Shown here piece after piece: positions 1 through 6,505 of a DNA stretch of 10,127 nucleotides; the stretch's first letter is position 1, and each line of letters begins with the position of its first letter. The stretch spans positions 1 to 10,127 of the forward strand of contig JBILMZ010000125.1 in NCBI GenBank assembly GCA_044375275.1, given 5' to 3'. The stretch is from SZUA-430 sp044375275. GTDB lineage: Bacteria; Pseudomonadota; Alphaproteobacteria; Micropepsales; Micropepsaceae. Made by a program: the position numbers and the translations under genes. The notes under the pieces were generated by a model. It had not been told where the DNA came from and did no database searches. It saw only the letters and a program-made list of their open reading frames with translations.

Positions 1-426
1 CTGCTGGTACAGCCGGCGCTGGCGGAAGATCCATTGATGGGCAAGTCGCCGTGGAGTTTTTCCTACCAGAACCGTGCCGCCATCGCCGTTGCCATCAAGA
101 ACATGGAAGATCCGGGCACTGGCTCCGGTGGGGCCGGAACGATCGTCTGCGGCGGCACGAGTGGTGCGTCAGGTGAGGGTTCGAATGGAAGCGGTGCATC
201 GGCAACCGCAAACTCGAGCTGCATCATCATCAACAACTCGGATGGCGCCGTCGTCAACAACGACCAGATCTCTGACGGGGATCAAACGGCAACGAGCGAG
301 AGTTCGACCGCGACAAGTACCGGCGTCCCATCCAAAGCCAAGGGGAAGGTCAAGAAAAAGCCGTCGTCGGCAGGATCGATCGATGAAGTGTCGTCCGTGC
401 TGAACGGGCACAAGCAAGGGCTCTGA
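1..426 (+). CDS. Exported Ser/Gly/Thr-rich protein of unknown function (5' end missing)
   Basis: The frame is open from the first base, so the gene begins before the window; 141 codons precede the TGA. The first visible residues, LLVQPALAEDP, look like the end of a Sec signal peptide cut after ALA, so the product is probably periplasmic or secreted. After a short ordered-looking part (SPWSFSYQNRAAIAVAIKNME) comes a low-complexity stretch rich in Gly, Ser, Thr, Ala and Asn, then a basic patch (KGKVKKK) and a short C-terminal tail. Two cysteines, 23 residues apart, flank the Gly/Ser-rich part and could form a disulfide. The TTG/ATG at 34-39 could be read as a start, but the signal-peptide-like residues before it argue for an upstream start. 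The next gene follows after 19 bases, so the two are probably co-transcribed. I do not recognise the family. Confidence 0.7.
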   Translation: MLVQPALAEDPLMGKSPWSFSYQNRAAIAVAIKNMEDPGTGSGGAGTIVCGGTSGASGEGSNGSGASATANSSCIIINNSDGAVVNNDQISDGDQTATSESSTATSTGVPSKAKGKVKKKPSSAGSIDEVSSVLNGHKQGL

Positions 427-434
427 TCAGCAAC

Positions 435-439
435 GGAGG
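435..439 (+). promoter_or_regulatory. Ribosome binding site deciding the start of the first TPR gene
   Basis: GGAGG lies 6 bases before the ATG at 446. This spacing favours that ATG over the in-frame GTG at 440, which abuts the motif, and over the ATG at 452, which is 12 bases away. Confidence 0.6.
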
Positions 440-445
440 GTGGTC

Positions 446-1216
446 ATGCATATGAAGTTCTGGACGCGACTGAATTCGGGGCTCGTCGCCGGTTTCGTTC
501 TGGCTGCCAGTCTGGCGGCGCCTGGGCCGGCGCTCGCTGCCAAGGCCTCGGCCGGCGTTCAGGCTGCGGCGGATACTTGCTTTGGCAAGACGCCATCGGC
601 CCTTCCGGATCTGGTCAAGGCCTGCGGCGTGATGGTGGGTACCAACATCAAGCCTGACCTGAAAGCAGCCGCTCACTATAACCGGGGGGCTGCGCATCTG
701 AAGCTTGGCAACAACGCGAAGGCGATGTCGGACTTTGATGCGGCGCTCAAGATCATGCCTGACTTCGCCCGTGCCCTGCAGGCGCGTGGGTCGATCCACC
801 TTGCCAACGGCAAGATCGATGCGGCCTTCAAGGACATTGATCGCGCCATCGCGCTCGATCCAAAATCGTCGGTGGCCTACAACAATCGCGCCCTCATTCA
901 CATGCGTAAGGGCAATCACGACGCGGCCGTTGCTGACTTCACGAAGTCGATCGACCTTGATCCCAAGGATGCCTCTGCCCATGCGGCGCGCGGTGGTGCC
1001 TATGTTGCCCTTGGTGACAAGGCAAAGGCACTCGAGGATCTCGGGCGTGCGCTGGATATGGACCCCAAGCTTGTGGTCGCCCTCATCAACCGGGGCGTGC
1101 TGCTGGCAACAACCGGCGAGACTGACAAGGCTCGCTCGGATTTCGAGGCGGTCCTCACGCTTGATCCGGGCAATCCGGTGGCGAAGACGCAGCTGGCGTC
1201 GCTGACAAAGTCCTGA
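446..1216 (+). CDS. Exported tetratricopeptide-repeat protein (five TPRs)
   Basis: 256 residues from the ATG chosen by its Shine-Dalgarno site. The N-terminus has basic residues and a hydrophobic stretch ending in ALAA (about 1-32), a Sec signal peptide, so the protein should be periplasmic. Cys45 and Cys60 precede the repeats and may form a disulfide. Five consecutive 34-residue TPR units follow at about 74-107, 108-141, 142-175, 176-209 and 210-243, with the expected Gly/Ala helix-packing positions and the D-P repeat ends (ALDPK, DLDPK, DMDPK, TLDPG). TPR solenoids bind other proteins; no enzymatic domain is present, so it is probably a scaffold or partner-binding protein of the envelope. 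The specific partner is unknown. It sits between another exported protein and a second TPR protein with the same cysteine spacing, probably in one transcript. Confidence 0.9.
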   Translation: MHMKFWTRLNSGLVAGFVLAASLAAPGPALAAKASAGVQAAADTCFGKTPSALPDLVKACGVMVGTNIKPDLKAAAHYNRGAAHLKLGNNAKAMSDFDAALKIMPDFARALQARGSIHLANGKIDAAFKDIDRAIALDPKSSVAYNNRALIHMRKGNHDAAVADFTKSIDLDPKDASAHAARGGAYVALGDKAKALEDLGRALDMDPKLVVALINRGVLLATTGETDKARSDFEAVLTLDPGNPVAKTQLASLTKS

Positions 1217-1229
1217 TGGGGTACGGGTG

Positions 1230-1895
1230 ATGCGCGGAACGTTGACGAAAGGCGCGGCGATCGCCGGCGCGATGCTTCTTTGCCTCGGCTCCGTGCTGCA
1301 GGTGCCTCCAGCGGAGGCAAAGCCCGCAAAGGGTGTCCGCGTGACCGAGCAAGATTTGCGGGTGTGCATGGGGTTTGCGGGCGCCAGTCCTGCGGAGCAG
1401 GTGCCGGTCTGCACCAAGATCCTGCAGTCCGGGAAGGTGAAGGCGCCTCATCAGGCCGACTATTACGCCTATCGCGCCGGTGCCTATCTTGCCCTCAAGA
1501 AGTCTGCGGCCTCACTGGACGACATGAACAAGGCCATCGCCGTTCAGGACAAACCGGAGTTCAGGTTCCAGAGGGCGCTTGTTCACATGGCGCGCGGCAC
1601 GATGGATGAGGCGCTGGCGGATCTTGATACGGTCGTGCGGCTCAAGCCTGATTTTGCGCCGGCCTACTTCATGCGGGGGGCGATCGCGTTCCGGCGCAGT
1701 GATTTCAAGCGGGCGGAGAAGGAGTTTGATGCGGCTGCCGTGAAACTGCCCAGCTACTATCAGGCGATCTATGCGCGTGGTGCCGCGAAGGTGCGGTCCG
1801 GAGAGAAATCTGCCGGTGAGGCCGACATGAGAACGGCGCGCGGCATGAGCAGCCACGTGGAAGAGGATCTGGCCCTGATGGGCATCCGGCCCTGA
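1230..1895 (+). CDS. Exported tetratricopeptide-repeat protein (second in tandem)
   Basis: 221 residues from ATG 1230; GTG 1227 directly before it is an equally close alternative, and the upstream GGGG at 1217-1220 is a weak ribosome site. A signal peptide with a hydrophobic core and PAEA|K cleavage region covers about residues 1-30. Cys46 and Cys61 have the same 14-residue spacing as in the preceding protein. TPR-like helical pairs run from about residue 75 to 205: AYRAGAYLALKKSAASLDDMNKAI, FRFQRALVHMARGTMDEALADL, APAYFMRGAIAFRRSDFKRAEKEF and AIYARGAAKVRSGEKSAGEADM. The repeats are fewer and less regular than in the upstream gene. The gene starts 13 bases after its neighbour's stop, so they are probably one operon and may be diverged paralogues. 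Role beyond protein binding in the envelope is unknown. Confidence 0.85.
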   Translation: MRGTLTKGAAIAGAMLLCLGSVLQVPPAEAKPAKGVRVTEQDLRVCMGFAGASPAEQVPVCTKILQSGKVKAPHQADYYAYRAGAYLALKKSAASLDDMNKAIAVQDKPEFRFQRALVHMARGTMDEALADLDTVVRLKPDFAPAYFMRGAIAFRRSDFKRAEKEFDAAAVKLPSYYQAIYARGAAKVRSGEKSAGEADMRTARGMSSHVEEDLALMGIRP

Positions 1896-1905
1896 GCGGG
1901 TTTCA

Positions 1906-2589
1906 TCAGGCCAGCAGGCCTGCGAGTATGGCCGAGAGCAGGATCCCGTCAAAGGTTCCGGCTCCACCGATGGAGGCCATGGCGACGCCGCGCGGATTGC
2001 GGGTCAGCGCGCCGATGTGAAAGAAGTCCGCGCCGATGAGGGGACCCAGGGTTCCTGCGACGAACGCCGCCGCCGTGGCGGCGTCAGGCACCAGCAGGAG
2101 TGCTGACAGCGCTGCTGCGGCGGGCGATACGAAGCCTGGCATCACAATGCCCACGCCCGCAACGGGCCTGGCTGCGATGTAGCAGATGAAGGTGGTGATC
2201 GCGGTGGCAAGTGTCACCCCCCATATCGCGTCTTCACCCAATCTCACGAGATGAGCGATGAGGAACAGCGATATGGCGAAAGGGACCATGCAGCCGCCCA
2301 CGTTCACAGCCAGGACAGTCTCGCGGCGGCGGATCGTCCAGCGCGGGAGGGTCTTGTCCAGTCCCCAGATCTGCAGCGGATGGGACCAGACCGGCTGGTC
2401 CTGGACGATGCGCTTCAGGGGGATGTTGATCAGGCTGCCCAGCACGATCGCTGCGATCAGCAACAGGGCAAAGCCGGCGTCGAGGTTGATCTTGCCAAGG
2501 CTGGACATCATCGCCGACCCCATGGCCAGCGGCAGGAGGATCAGCAACAGCAATGAGAAGAGGAGCGAAAGCCGATTGGATGCGGGCAT
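1906..2589 (-). CDS. DUF1614 family integral membrane protein
   Basis: 227 residues, very hydrophobic, with about six to seven membrane segments (about 7-28, 36-56, 92-114, 120-140, 143-167, 170-192 and 207-226). I assign it to DUF1614 from remembered family features: INIPL after the second helix, a GG(C)xxPxxISLFL segment, a PGFVSP turn, GTLGPLIGADFFHI, and the C-terminal IGGAGTFDGI motif. The conserved polar and glycine residues sit in membrane segments, which would fit a transport-like or catalytic membrane function, but no activity is established that I know of. It follows ivd on the same strand after an 85-base gap, so it may share the upstream transcript or use the candidate promoter in that gap. 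It converges on the second TPR gene with 10 bases between stop codons. The ATG start has no clear Shine-Dalgarno sequence. Confidence 0.75.
   Translation of the reverse strand: MPASNRLSLLFSLLLLILLPLAMGSAMMSSLGKINLDAGFALLLIAAIVLGSLINIPLKRIVQDQPVWSHPLQIWGLDKTLPRWTIRRRETVLAVNVGGCMVPFAISLFLIAHLVRLGEDAIWGVTLATAITTFICYIAARPVAGVGIVMPGFVSPAAAALSALLLVPDAATAAAFVAGTLGPLIGADFFHIGALTRNPRGVAMASIGGAGTFDGILLSAILAGLLA
1907..1922. other. Small GC-rich inverted repeat between convergent genes
   Basis: CAGGCC-AGCA-GGCCTG forms a 6-base-pair stem with a 4-base loop. It lies at the junction of the convergent TPR and DUF1614 genes, inside the last DUF1614 codons. It may help end transcription, but neither strand shows a T-tract, so it is not a standard intrinsic terminator. 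Confidence 0.3.
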
Positions 2590-2615
2590 GCGGGATTACT
2601 CTGTACCGGGCCAGA

Positions 2616-2644
2616 GCCTAGCAGGGTCGCGGAAGCCGTGACAA
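2616..2644 (-). promoter_or_regulatory. Candidate promoter for the DUF1614 gene
   Basis: On the minus strand, TTGTCA (2639-2644) and CTAGGC (2616-2621) are separated by 17 bases. The -35 matches TTGACA at five of six positions; the -10 is weak, though its CTA start is tolerated in alphaproteobacteria. Transcription would begin roughly 20 bases before the ATG at 2589. Confidence 0.3.
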
Positions 2645-2661
2645 CGGGCACCGGCTGGGCC

Positions 2662-2687
2662 GGAAACCGCAGGATCAGGCGGTTTCC
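2662..2687 (-). other. Perfect 9-bp inverted repeat over the ivd stop codon
   Basis: GGAAACCGC at 2662-2670 and GCGGTTTCC at 2679-2687 pair perfectly across an 8-base loop that contains the ivd TGA stop (2675-2677). It could be a 3'-end-stabilising or attenuating hairpin between ivd and the DUF1614 gene. No T-run follows on the minus strand, so classic termination is not supported. Confidence 0.4.
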
Positions 2688-3850
2688 TCGAATAGCTCGC
2701 GGCCAATCAGCATGCGGCGGATTTCACTGGTACCGGCGCCGATTTCATAGAGCTTGGCATCGCGCAGCAGGCGGCCGACCGGATAGTCATTGATGTAGCC
2801 GTTTCCGCCCAGGATCTGGATGGCTTCAAGCGCCATCCACGTTGCCGTCTCGGCTGCGTAGAGGATGGCGCCGGCTGCGTCCTTGCGCGTGGTCTCGCCG
2901 CGGTCGCAGGCGCGGGCCACGGTGTACACATAGGCGCGCGTTGCGTTCATGCGCGTGTACATGTCGGCCAGCTTGCCCTGGATCAGCTGGAAGGTGCCGA
3001 TGGGCTGACCGAACTGCTTGCGCTCGTGCACATAAGGTACAACGATGTCCATGGCATTGCGCATGATGCCGATCGGACCGGCAGCCAGCACGACGCGTTC
3101 GTAGTCGAGGCCCGACATCAGGATGCGGACGCCTTCGTTCACGCGGCCGAGGACGTTTTCTTCGGGTACTTCGCAATCCTGGAACACGAGTTCGCACGTA
3201 TCCGAGCCGCGCATGCCGAGTTTGTCGAGCTTCTGTGCCGTCGAGAATCCCTTCATGCCTTTCTCGATGAGGAAGGCCGTGATGCCGCGTGGTCCGGCGG
3301 ACGGATCCGTTTTTGCGTACACCACCAGAACGTCAGCCTGCGGACCATTCGTGATCCACATCTTGGAGCCGTTGAGGATGTAGCGGTCGCCTTTCTTTTC
3401 AGCGCGCGTCTTCATAGAGACGACGTCGGAGCCGGCGTCGGGTTCCGACATCGCAAGCGCGCCGAGATGTTCGCCCGAGATCAGCTTCGGAAGGTACCTG
3501 GACTTCTGTGCATGCGAGGCATTGCGCCGGATCTGGTTGACGCAGAGGTTCGAGTGTGCGCCGTAGGACAGGCCGACAGAGGCCGAACCTCGACTGATCT
3601 CTTCCATCGCGATCGAGTGTTCGAGGTATCCAAGGCCTGCGCCGCCGAATTCTTCTTCCACCGTCAGGCCGAGAAGGCCCAGTTCACCGAGCTTCGGCCA
3701 GAGATCCCGTGGAAAGCTGTTGGTCTTGTCGATTTCCTGCGCGCGGGGCGTGATGTTTGCCGACGTAAAGCGATCCACCGTTTCGCGAATGGCGTCTGCC
3801 GTTTCACCCAGCGCGAAGTTCAGGCTTCGAACGTGATTGGGAATGGTCAT
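2675..3850 (-). CDS. ivd: Isovaleryl-CoA dehydrogenase
   Basis: A 391-residue FAD-dependent acyl-CoA dehydrogenase, the usual family length. It oxidises isovaleryl-CoA to 3-methylcrotonyl-CoA in leucine breakdown, passing electrons to electron-transfer flavoprotein. The N-terminal helical domain contains GLTVEEEFGGAGLGYLEH; the middle beta domain has ALAMSEPDAGSD (131-142) and MWITNGP (164-170); the C-terminal domain has QILGGNGYINDYPVGRLLRD and KLYEIGAGTSEIRR. Subfamily assignment rests on the catalytic base: Glu251 in LDYERVVLA matches the isovaleryl-type position, while the place used in medium-chain enzymes is Ala372 in GAGT. The start MTIPNHVRSLNF gives the family N-terminus; a longer frame upstream would overlap the Kelch gene. 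It begins 7 bases after the Kelch stop with no Shine-Dalgarno motif, suggesting translation linked to the upstream gene. No methylcrotonyl-CoA carboxylase genes are in view. Confidence 0.95.
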   Translation of the reverse strand: MTIPNHVRSLNFALGETADAIRETVDRFTSANITPRAQEIDKTNSFPRDLWPKLGELGLLGLTVEEEFGGAGLGYLEHSIAMEEISRGSASVGLSYGAHSNLCVNQIRRNASHAQKSRYLPKLISGEHLGALAMSEPDAGSDVVSMKTRAEKKGDRYILNGSKMWITNGPQADVLVVYAKTDPSAGPRGITAFLIEKGMKGFSTAQKLDKLGMRGSDTCELVFQDCEVPEENVLGRVNEGVRILMSGLDYERVVLAAGPIGIMRNAMDIVVPYVHERKQFGQPIGTFQLIQGKLADMYTRMNATRAYVYTVARACDRGETTRKDAAGAILYAAETATWMALEAIQILGGNGYINDYPVGRLLRDAKLYEIGAGTSEIRRMLIGRELFEETA

Positions 3851-3857
3851 GTCAGGA

Positions 3858-4799
3858 TTATGGCTCGTAACCGTCAACGGCGTCTGATGCTGTAAACATG
3901 CCGAATACGCCGGCGCCACTTCCGCCTCCGAACACCCAGAGACGTCCGGCTGCCACGCCTGCGGCCATGCCCTGGCGTGCAGACGGCAAGGCTTCCTGGC
4001 GGTCCCATGTTCTGGAGGACAGCGAGAACACGTCATGGCTGGCGTAAGTCTTCAGCGGCTTCCACGTGGCTCCACCCACGACGTGCAACCGGCCATTGAT
4101 GATGCCTGCTGCCAAGGCGCCACGGCCGGAAGGCATGGCCGGCAGGCTTGACCATTTGTTGGCGGAGACATCGAGCATTTCAAGAGCGCCCGTGATGCTT
4201 CCGTCCGGCCGGATGCCGCCGACAGCGTAGATCCCCTTGCCATCTGTTGCCACCGCGAGTGCGCGACGTGCCGTGGGCAGCGGCGCTGCGGACCGCCACT
4301 CATTGTCCTTTGTGTCAAAGACGAGAACGCGTGAGGCGTCCTTGCCTGCTCCGCCGATCACGTAAAGCTTTTTGCCGACGGCAACCATGCCATGTCCGGC
4401 GCGCGCTGCCGGCATGGATGGCTTCTGGCTCCACGAGGCAGACTGGGTGTCGAAGGCCCATACATCCTTGCGTGGCTCGCCGGGATCGTCCGCGGAGTAT
4501 CCGCCGGTCACGAAAATCTCATTGCCAAGCGCGGCCATCGAGAAGCTGATAAGGCCAACAGGAAGCGAGGGGAGGGGCCGCCAGGATTCCCTGGACGCGT
4601 CAAACATCTCGAATGCATTTGCCGGATCGCCTGCTGCGGCTCCGCCGCCAACATAGATCACATCGCCATCAGAAGCCGCGGCCAGTCCTGAACGCGCACG
4701 CTCCAGACGTTCGGAGCCATTCCAGCCTCCTGCCCATGCCGAGCCAGCGAGTGCGCAAGACACGAGAAGTGCCGATGCGGAGATCTTGATCGAAGTCAC
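3858..4799 (-). CDS. Exported Kelch-repeat beta-propeller protein
   Basis: 313 residues from GTG 4799. An N-terminal hydrophobic segment ending SAWA|GG (about 1-23) is a Sec signal peptide. LVSC at 12-15 also resembles a lipobox, so a lipoprotein is possible. Six Kelch repeats follow, shown by Gly-Gly doublets near 51, 99, 149, 194, 242 and 291, about 45-50 residues apart, each followed by a W about 20-25 residues later (ESW, ASW, NEW, NKW, RTW). This predicts a six-bladed propeller, a fold used for protein or sugar binding and in a few enzymes; no catalytic residues can be named. The chosen GTG overlaps the mgtE stop as GTGA, typical of translational coupling; another in-frame GTG at 4814 would add five residues. 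ivd starts 7 bases downstream. Function and link to its neighbours are unknown. Confidence 0.85.
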   Translation of the reverse strand: MTSIKISASALLVSCALAGSAWAGGWNGSERLERARSGLAAASDGDVIYVGGGAAAGDPANAFEMFDASRESWRPLPSLPVGLISFSMAALGNEIFVTGGYSADDPGEPRKDVWAFDTQSASWSQKPSMPAARAGHGMVAVGKKLYVIGGAGKDASRVLVFDTKDNEWRSAAPLPTARRALAVATDGKGIYAVGGIRPDGSITGALEMLDVSANKWSSLPAMPSGRGALAAGIINGRLHVVGGATWKPLKTYASHDVFSLSSRTWDRQEALPSARQGMAAGVAAGRLWVFGGGSGAGVFGMFTASDAVDGYEP

Positions 4800-6202
4800 G
4801 ATATCAGAAGCCACGTTGCCAATCCCAGAAATGAAACGAATCCTACGACGTCCGTCACGGTAGTCACAAACACCGGCGACGACACCGCGGGGTCAACACC
4901 GGTCCGGCTCAGTGCCAGAGGAACAAGGATGCCCGAAGCGGCCGCCGCTACCAGATTGATCAGCATGGCCGCCGCTATCACGCCGGACAGTGCCGGGTCC
5001 CTGAACCAGATCCATGTTATCGCAGCCGCGAGAATTGCGAAACCGATACCGTTCAGGCAACCCGTCAGCATTTCCCTGTTGAAGACGCGCCATTTGTTGG
5101 CCCGGTTCAACTCCTTGGTCGCCAGCGAGCGTACAACAACCGTGAGCGTCTGGGTGCCGGCGTTGCCTCCCATTGACGCCACGATCGGCATGAGGATTGC
5201 CAGGGAGACAATCTTCTCGAGGGAAGCCTCGAAGAAGCCGATGGCGATCGAGGCGATGATCGCCGTCAGAAGATTTACAAACAGCCATGAAAACCGCAGC
5301 CAGGTGGTGCGCATGGTGGAAGCCGTGAGGGACTCCTCGTCGGCCACGCCGCCCAGGGCGAGGACTTCCGCAGTGTGCACTTCCTGAAGCACTTCCACGA
5401 CCGAGTCGGCTTTCAGTACGCCTACCATGCGACCGGCTTCGTCGGTAACGGGAGTTGATGTGAGGTGGTAGTGTTCGAACAGGTAAGCGATCGCCCTGTG
5501 ATCAGCCGTTGCTTCGATGCACCGAACTTCCCTCACGGCAATGTCGTTCAGCAGGGCTGTGTGCGGGGCCCTTACAAGCCTGTTCAGCGGTACGCTGCCG
5601 ACGGGTCTGTGGTCGTCATCAACCACATGAATTTCATCGAAGTCTTCCGGTGTGTCGTCGGATGACAGGCGCGCGAGCGCATCGGCAACGGTCGTCATGC
5701 CCTGCATGGCCACGAACTCGCGGTGCATGACGCGGCCCGCCGACTCCTCAGGGAAGAGGAGTGCATCCACGACCTGCACGCGGTCTTCAAACGGCACCTG
5801 TGCAAGGACTTCACGCTTCTCGCTGTCTTCGAGATCCTCGAGGACGTAGGCCGCGTCTTCGACGTCGAGTTCGCTGACCGCATCGGCGACCGTCTTGACG
5901 CCCAGCGTTCGGATCAGTTCGGCTCGCAGCGTCTCGTCGACTTCCGACAGAACCTCGGGATCGATATTGGGCCCTAGTGCCGTGATGAGCGCGCGCCGGT
6001 CGGAGGCATCGATTGCGCCCAGCAGCGAGGCGATGTCGGCAGGATGAAGTGGCTCGACCAGGTCCCGCAGCGCCGCTTCGTTGCGGACATCCACTGCGTC
6101 GAGGACGGCCCGCAGGAATGCGGGCGACGTGACGTCATGCAGGTCTGTCGGCCGCATGTCGGCAGGCTTCGGCTTCTGGTTTTCCTGCGCGGTGTCCGGC
6201 AT
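4796..6202 (-). CDS. mgtE: MgtE-type magnesium channel/transporter
   Basis: 468 residues, typical for MgtE, an inner-membrane Mg2+ channel whose cytosolic part senses Mg2+ and closes the pore when it is plentiful. An MgtE N-domain lies at about 45-155 (EPLHPADIASLL, DVEDAAYVLEDL), then a CBS pair at about 158-277, a connecting helix, and five membrane helices at about 303-468. Pore signatures are visible: MPIVASMGGNAGTQ (338-351) and DPAVSSPVFVTTVTD ending at Asp451, which matches the pore Mg2+-binding aspartate known in Thermus MgtE. ATG 6202 is preceded by GAAGG at 6-base spacing. The stop overlaps the start of the Kelch gene. tRNA-Leu lies 118 bases upstream on the same strand, so read-through from its promoter is possible. 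I see no recognisable Mg2+ riboswitch in the leader. Confidence 0.95.
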   Translation of the reverse strand: MPDTAQENQKPKPADMRPTDLHDVTSPAFLRAVLDAVDVRNEAALRDLVEPLHPADIASLLGAIDASDRRALITALGPNIDPEVLSEVDETLRAELIRTLGVKTVADAVSELDVEDAAYVLEDLEDSEKREVLAQVPFEDRVQVVDALLFPEESAGRVMHREFVAMQGMTTVADALARLSSDDTPEDFDEIHVVDDDHRPVGSVPLNRLVRAPHTALLNDIAVREVRCIEATADHRAIAYLFEHYHLTSTPVTDEAGRMVGVLKADSVVEVLQEVHTAEVLALGGVADEESLTASTMRTTWLRFSWLFVNLLTAIIASIAIGFFEASLEKIVSLAILMPIVASMGGNAGTQTLTVVVRSLATKELNRANKWRVFNREMLTGCLNGIGFAILAAAITWIWFRDPALSGVIAAAMLINLVAAAASGILVPLALSRTGVDPAVSSPVFVTTVTDVVGFVSFLGLATWLLIS

Positions 6203-6305
6203 GCTGCACCTTCTGCGCGTCTGAATGTTCTTCCCCAGGGCGACCCTAGAGGCACCCGGTCAACAAACCCTGAATTTGGCCGGATTCCCTGCCGGCAGTA
6301 TTCGA

Positions 6306-6322
6306 CATCCCCGGAGGGGATG
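6306..6322 (-). other. GC-rich hairpin at the tRNA-Leu 3' end
   Basis: CATCCCC-GGA-GGGGATG is a perfect 7-base-pair inverted repeat with a 3-base loop, overlapping the encoded CCA end of tRNA-Leu on one side and running toward mgtE. A role in 3' processing or partial termination is possible. There is no T-tract on the minus strand, so a strong intrinsic terminator is unlikely. Confidence 0.4.
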
Positions 6323-6405
6323 GTGCGGTCAAGAAGACTCGAACTTCCACGGGTCGCCCCGCTGCCACCTCAAGGCAGTGCGTCTACCAATTCCGCCATG
6401 ACCGC
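6321..6405 (-). tRNA. tRNA-Leu (anticodon GAG)
   Basis: 85 bases including an encoded CCA end. The acceptor stem GCGGTCA pairs with TGACCGC, followed by discriminator A, the leucine identity base. The anticodon stem CTGCC/GGCAG encloses the loop TTGAGGT, giving anticodon GAG (plus positions 6369-6371), which reads CUC and CUU codons. The T-arm contains GTTCGAGTC, and the D-arm begins TGGCGGAATTGGTAGACGC. A long variable arm follows the anticodon stem, as expected for a class II tRNA. It has its own upstream promoter and precedes mgtE on the same strand. Confidence 0.97.
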
Positions 6406-6427
6406 AGTAAACCAGCAGAGGGGCGGG

Positions 6428-6456
6428 CTTGTAACAGAGCGTTTGCGACTTGTGAA
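6428..6456 (-). promoter_or_regulatory. Promoter of tRNA-Leu
   Basis: On the minus strand, TTCACA (-35, 6451-6456) and TACAAG (-10, 6428-6433) are separated by 17 bases. They match TTGACA at five and TATAAT at four of six positions. The -10 ends 22 bases before the tRNA 5' end, nearly the same as for the tRNA-Val promoter in this window. Confidence 0.6.
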
Positions 6457-6492
6457 GGGTCGGCGAAGTGCCGTGTTGCCGCCCCGATCGGG

Positions 6493-6499
6493 AAGGAGG
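6493..6499 (+). promoter_or_regulatory. Ribosome binding site fixing the GNAT start
   Basis: AAGGAGG, a full anti-Shine-Dalgarno match, lies 6 bases before GTG 6506. It decides against earlier in-frame starts, which would place coding sequence over tRNA-Leu or its promoter. Confidence 0.8.
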
Positions 6500-6505
6500 G
6501 CCGAC

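Noticed and set aside
350..1417. Long minus-strand open frame antisense to the TPR genes
   Set aside because: It lies opposite clear TPR coding sequence with signal peptide, has no recognisable domain, and its composition (many Arg, His and Cys) is typical of a shadow frame in GC-rich DNA.
3026..3895. 289-codon plus-strand open frame antisense to ivd
   Set aside because: It mirrors strongly conserved ivd codons, has no domain signature, and extends into the Kelch 3' end.
3851..4036. N-terminal extension of ivd to an upstream ATG
   Set aside because: It would overlap the Kelch coding region by nearly 180 bases, and its residues do not match the acyl-CoA dehydrogenase N-terminus, which starts at MTIPNH.
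6203..6320. Mg2+-sensing riboswitch before mgtE
   Set aside because: The 118-base gap shows only small GC-rich inverted repeats and no recognisable M-box elements.
6044..6505. Upstream extension of the GNAT frame
   Set aside because: It would run through tRNA-Leu and antisense to the mgtE 5' end. The strong Shine-Dalgarno site before GTG 6506 explains the real start.
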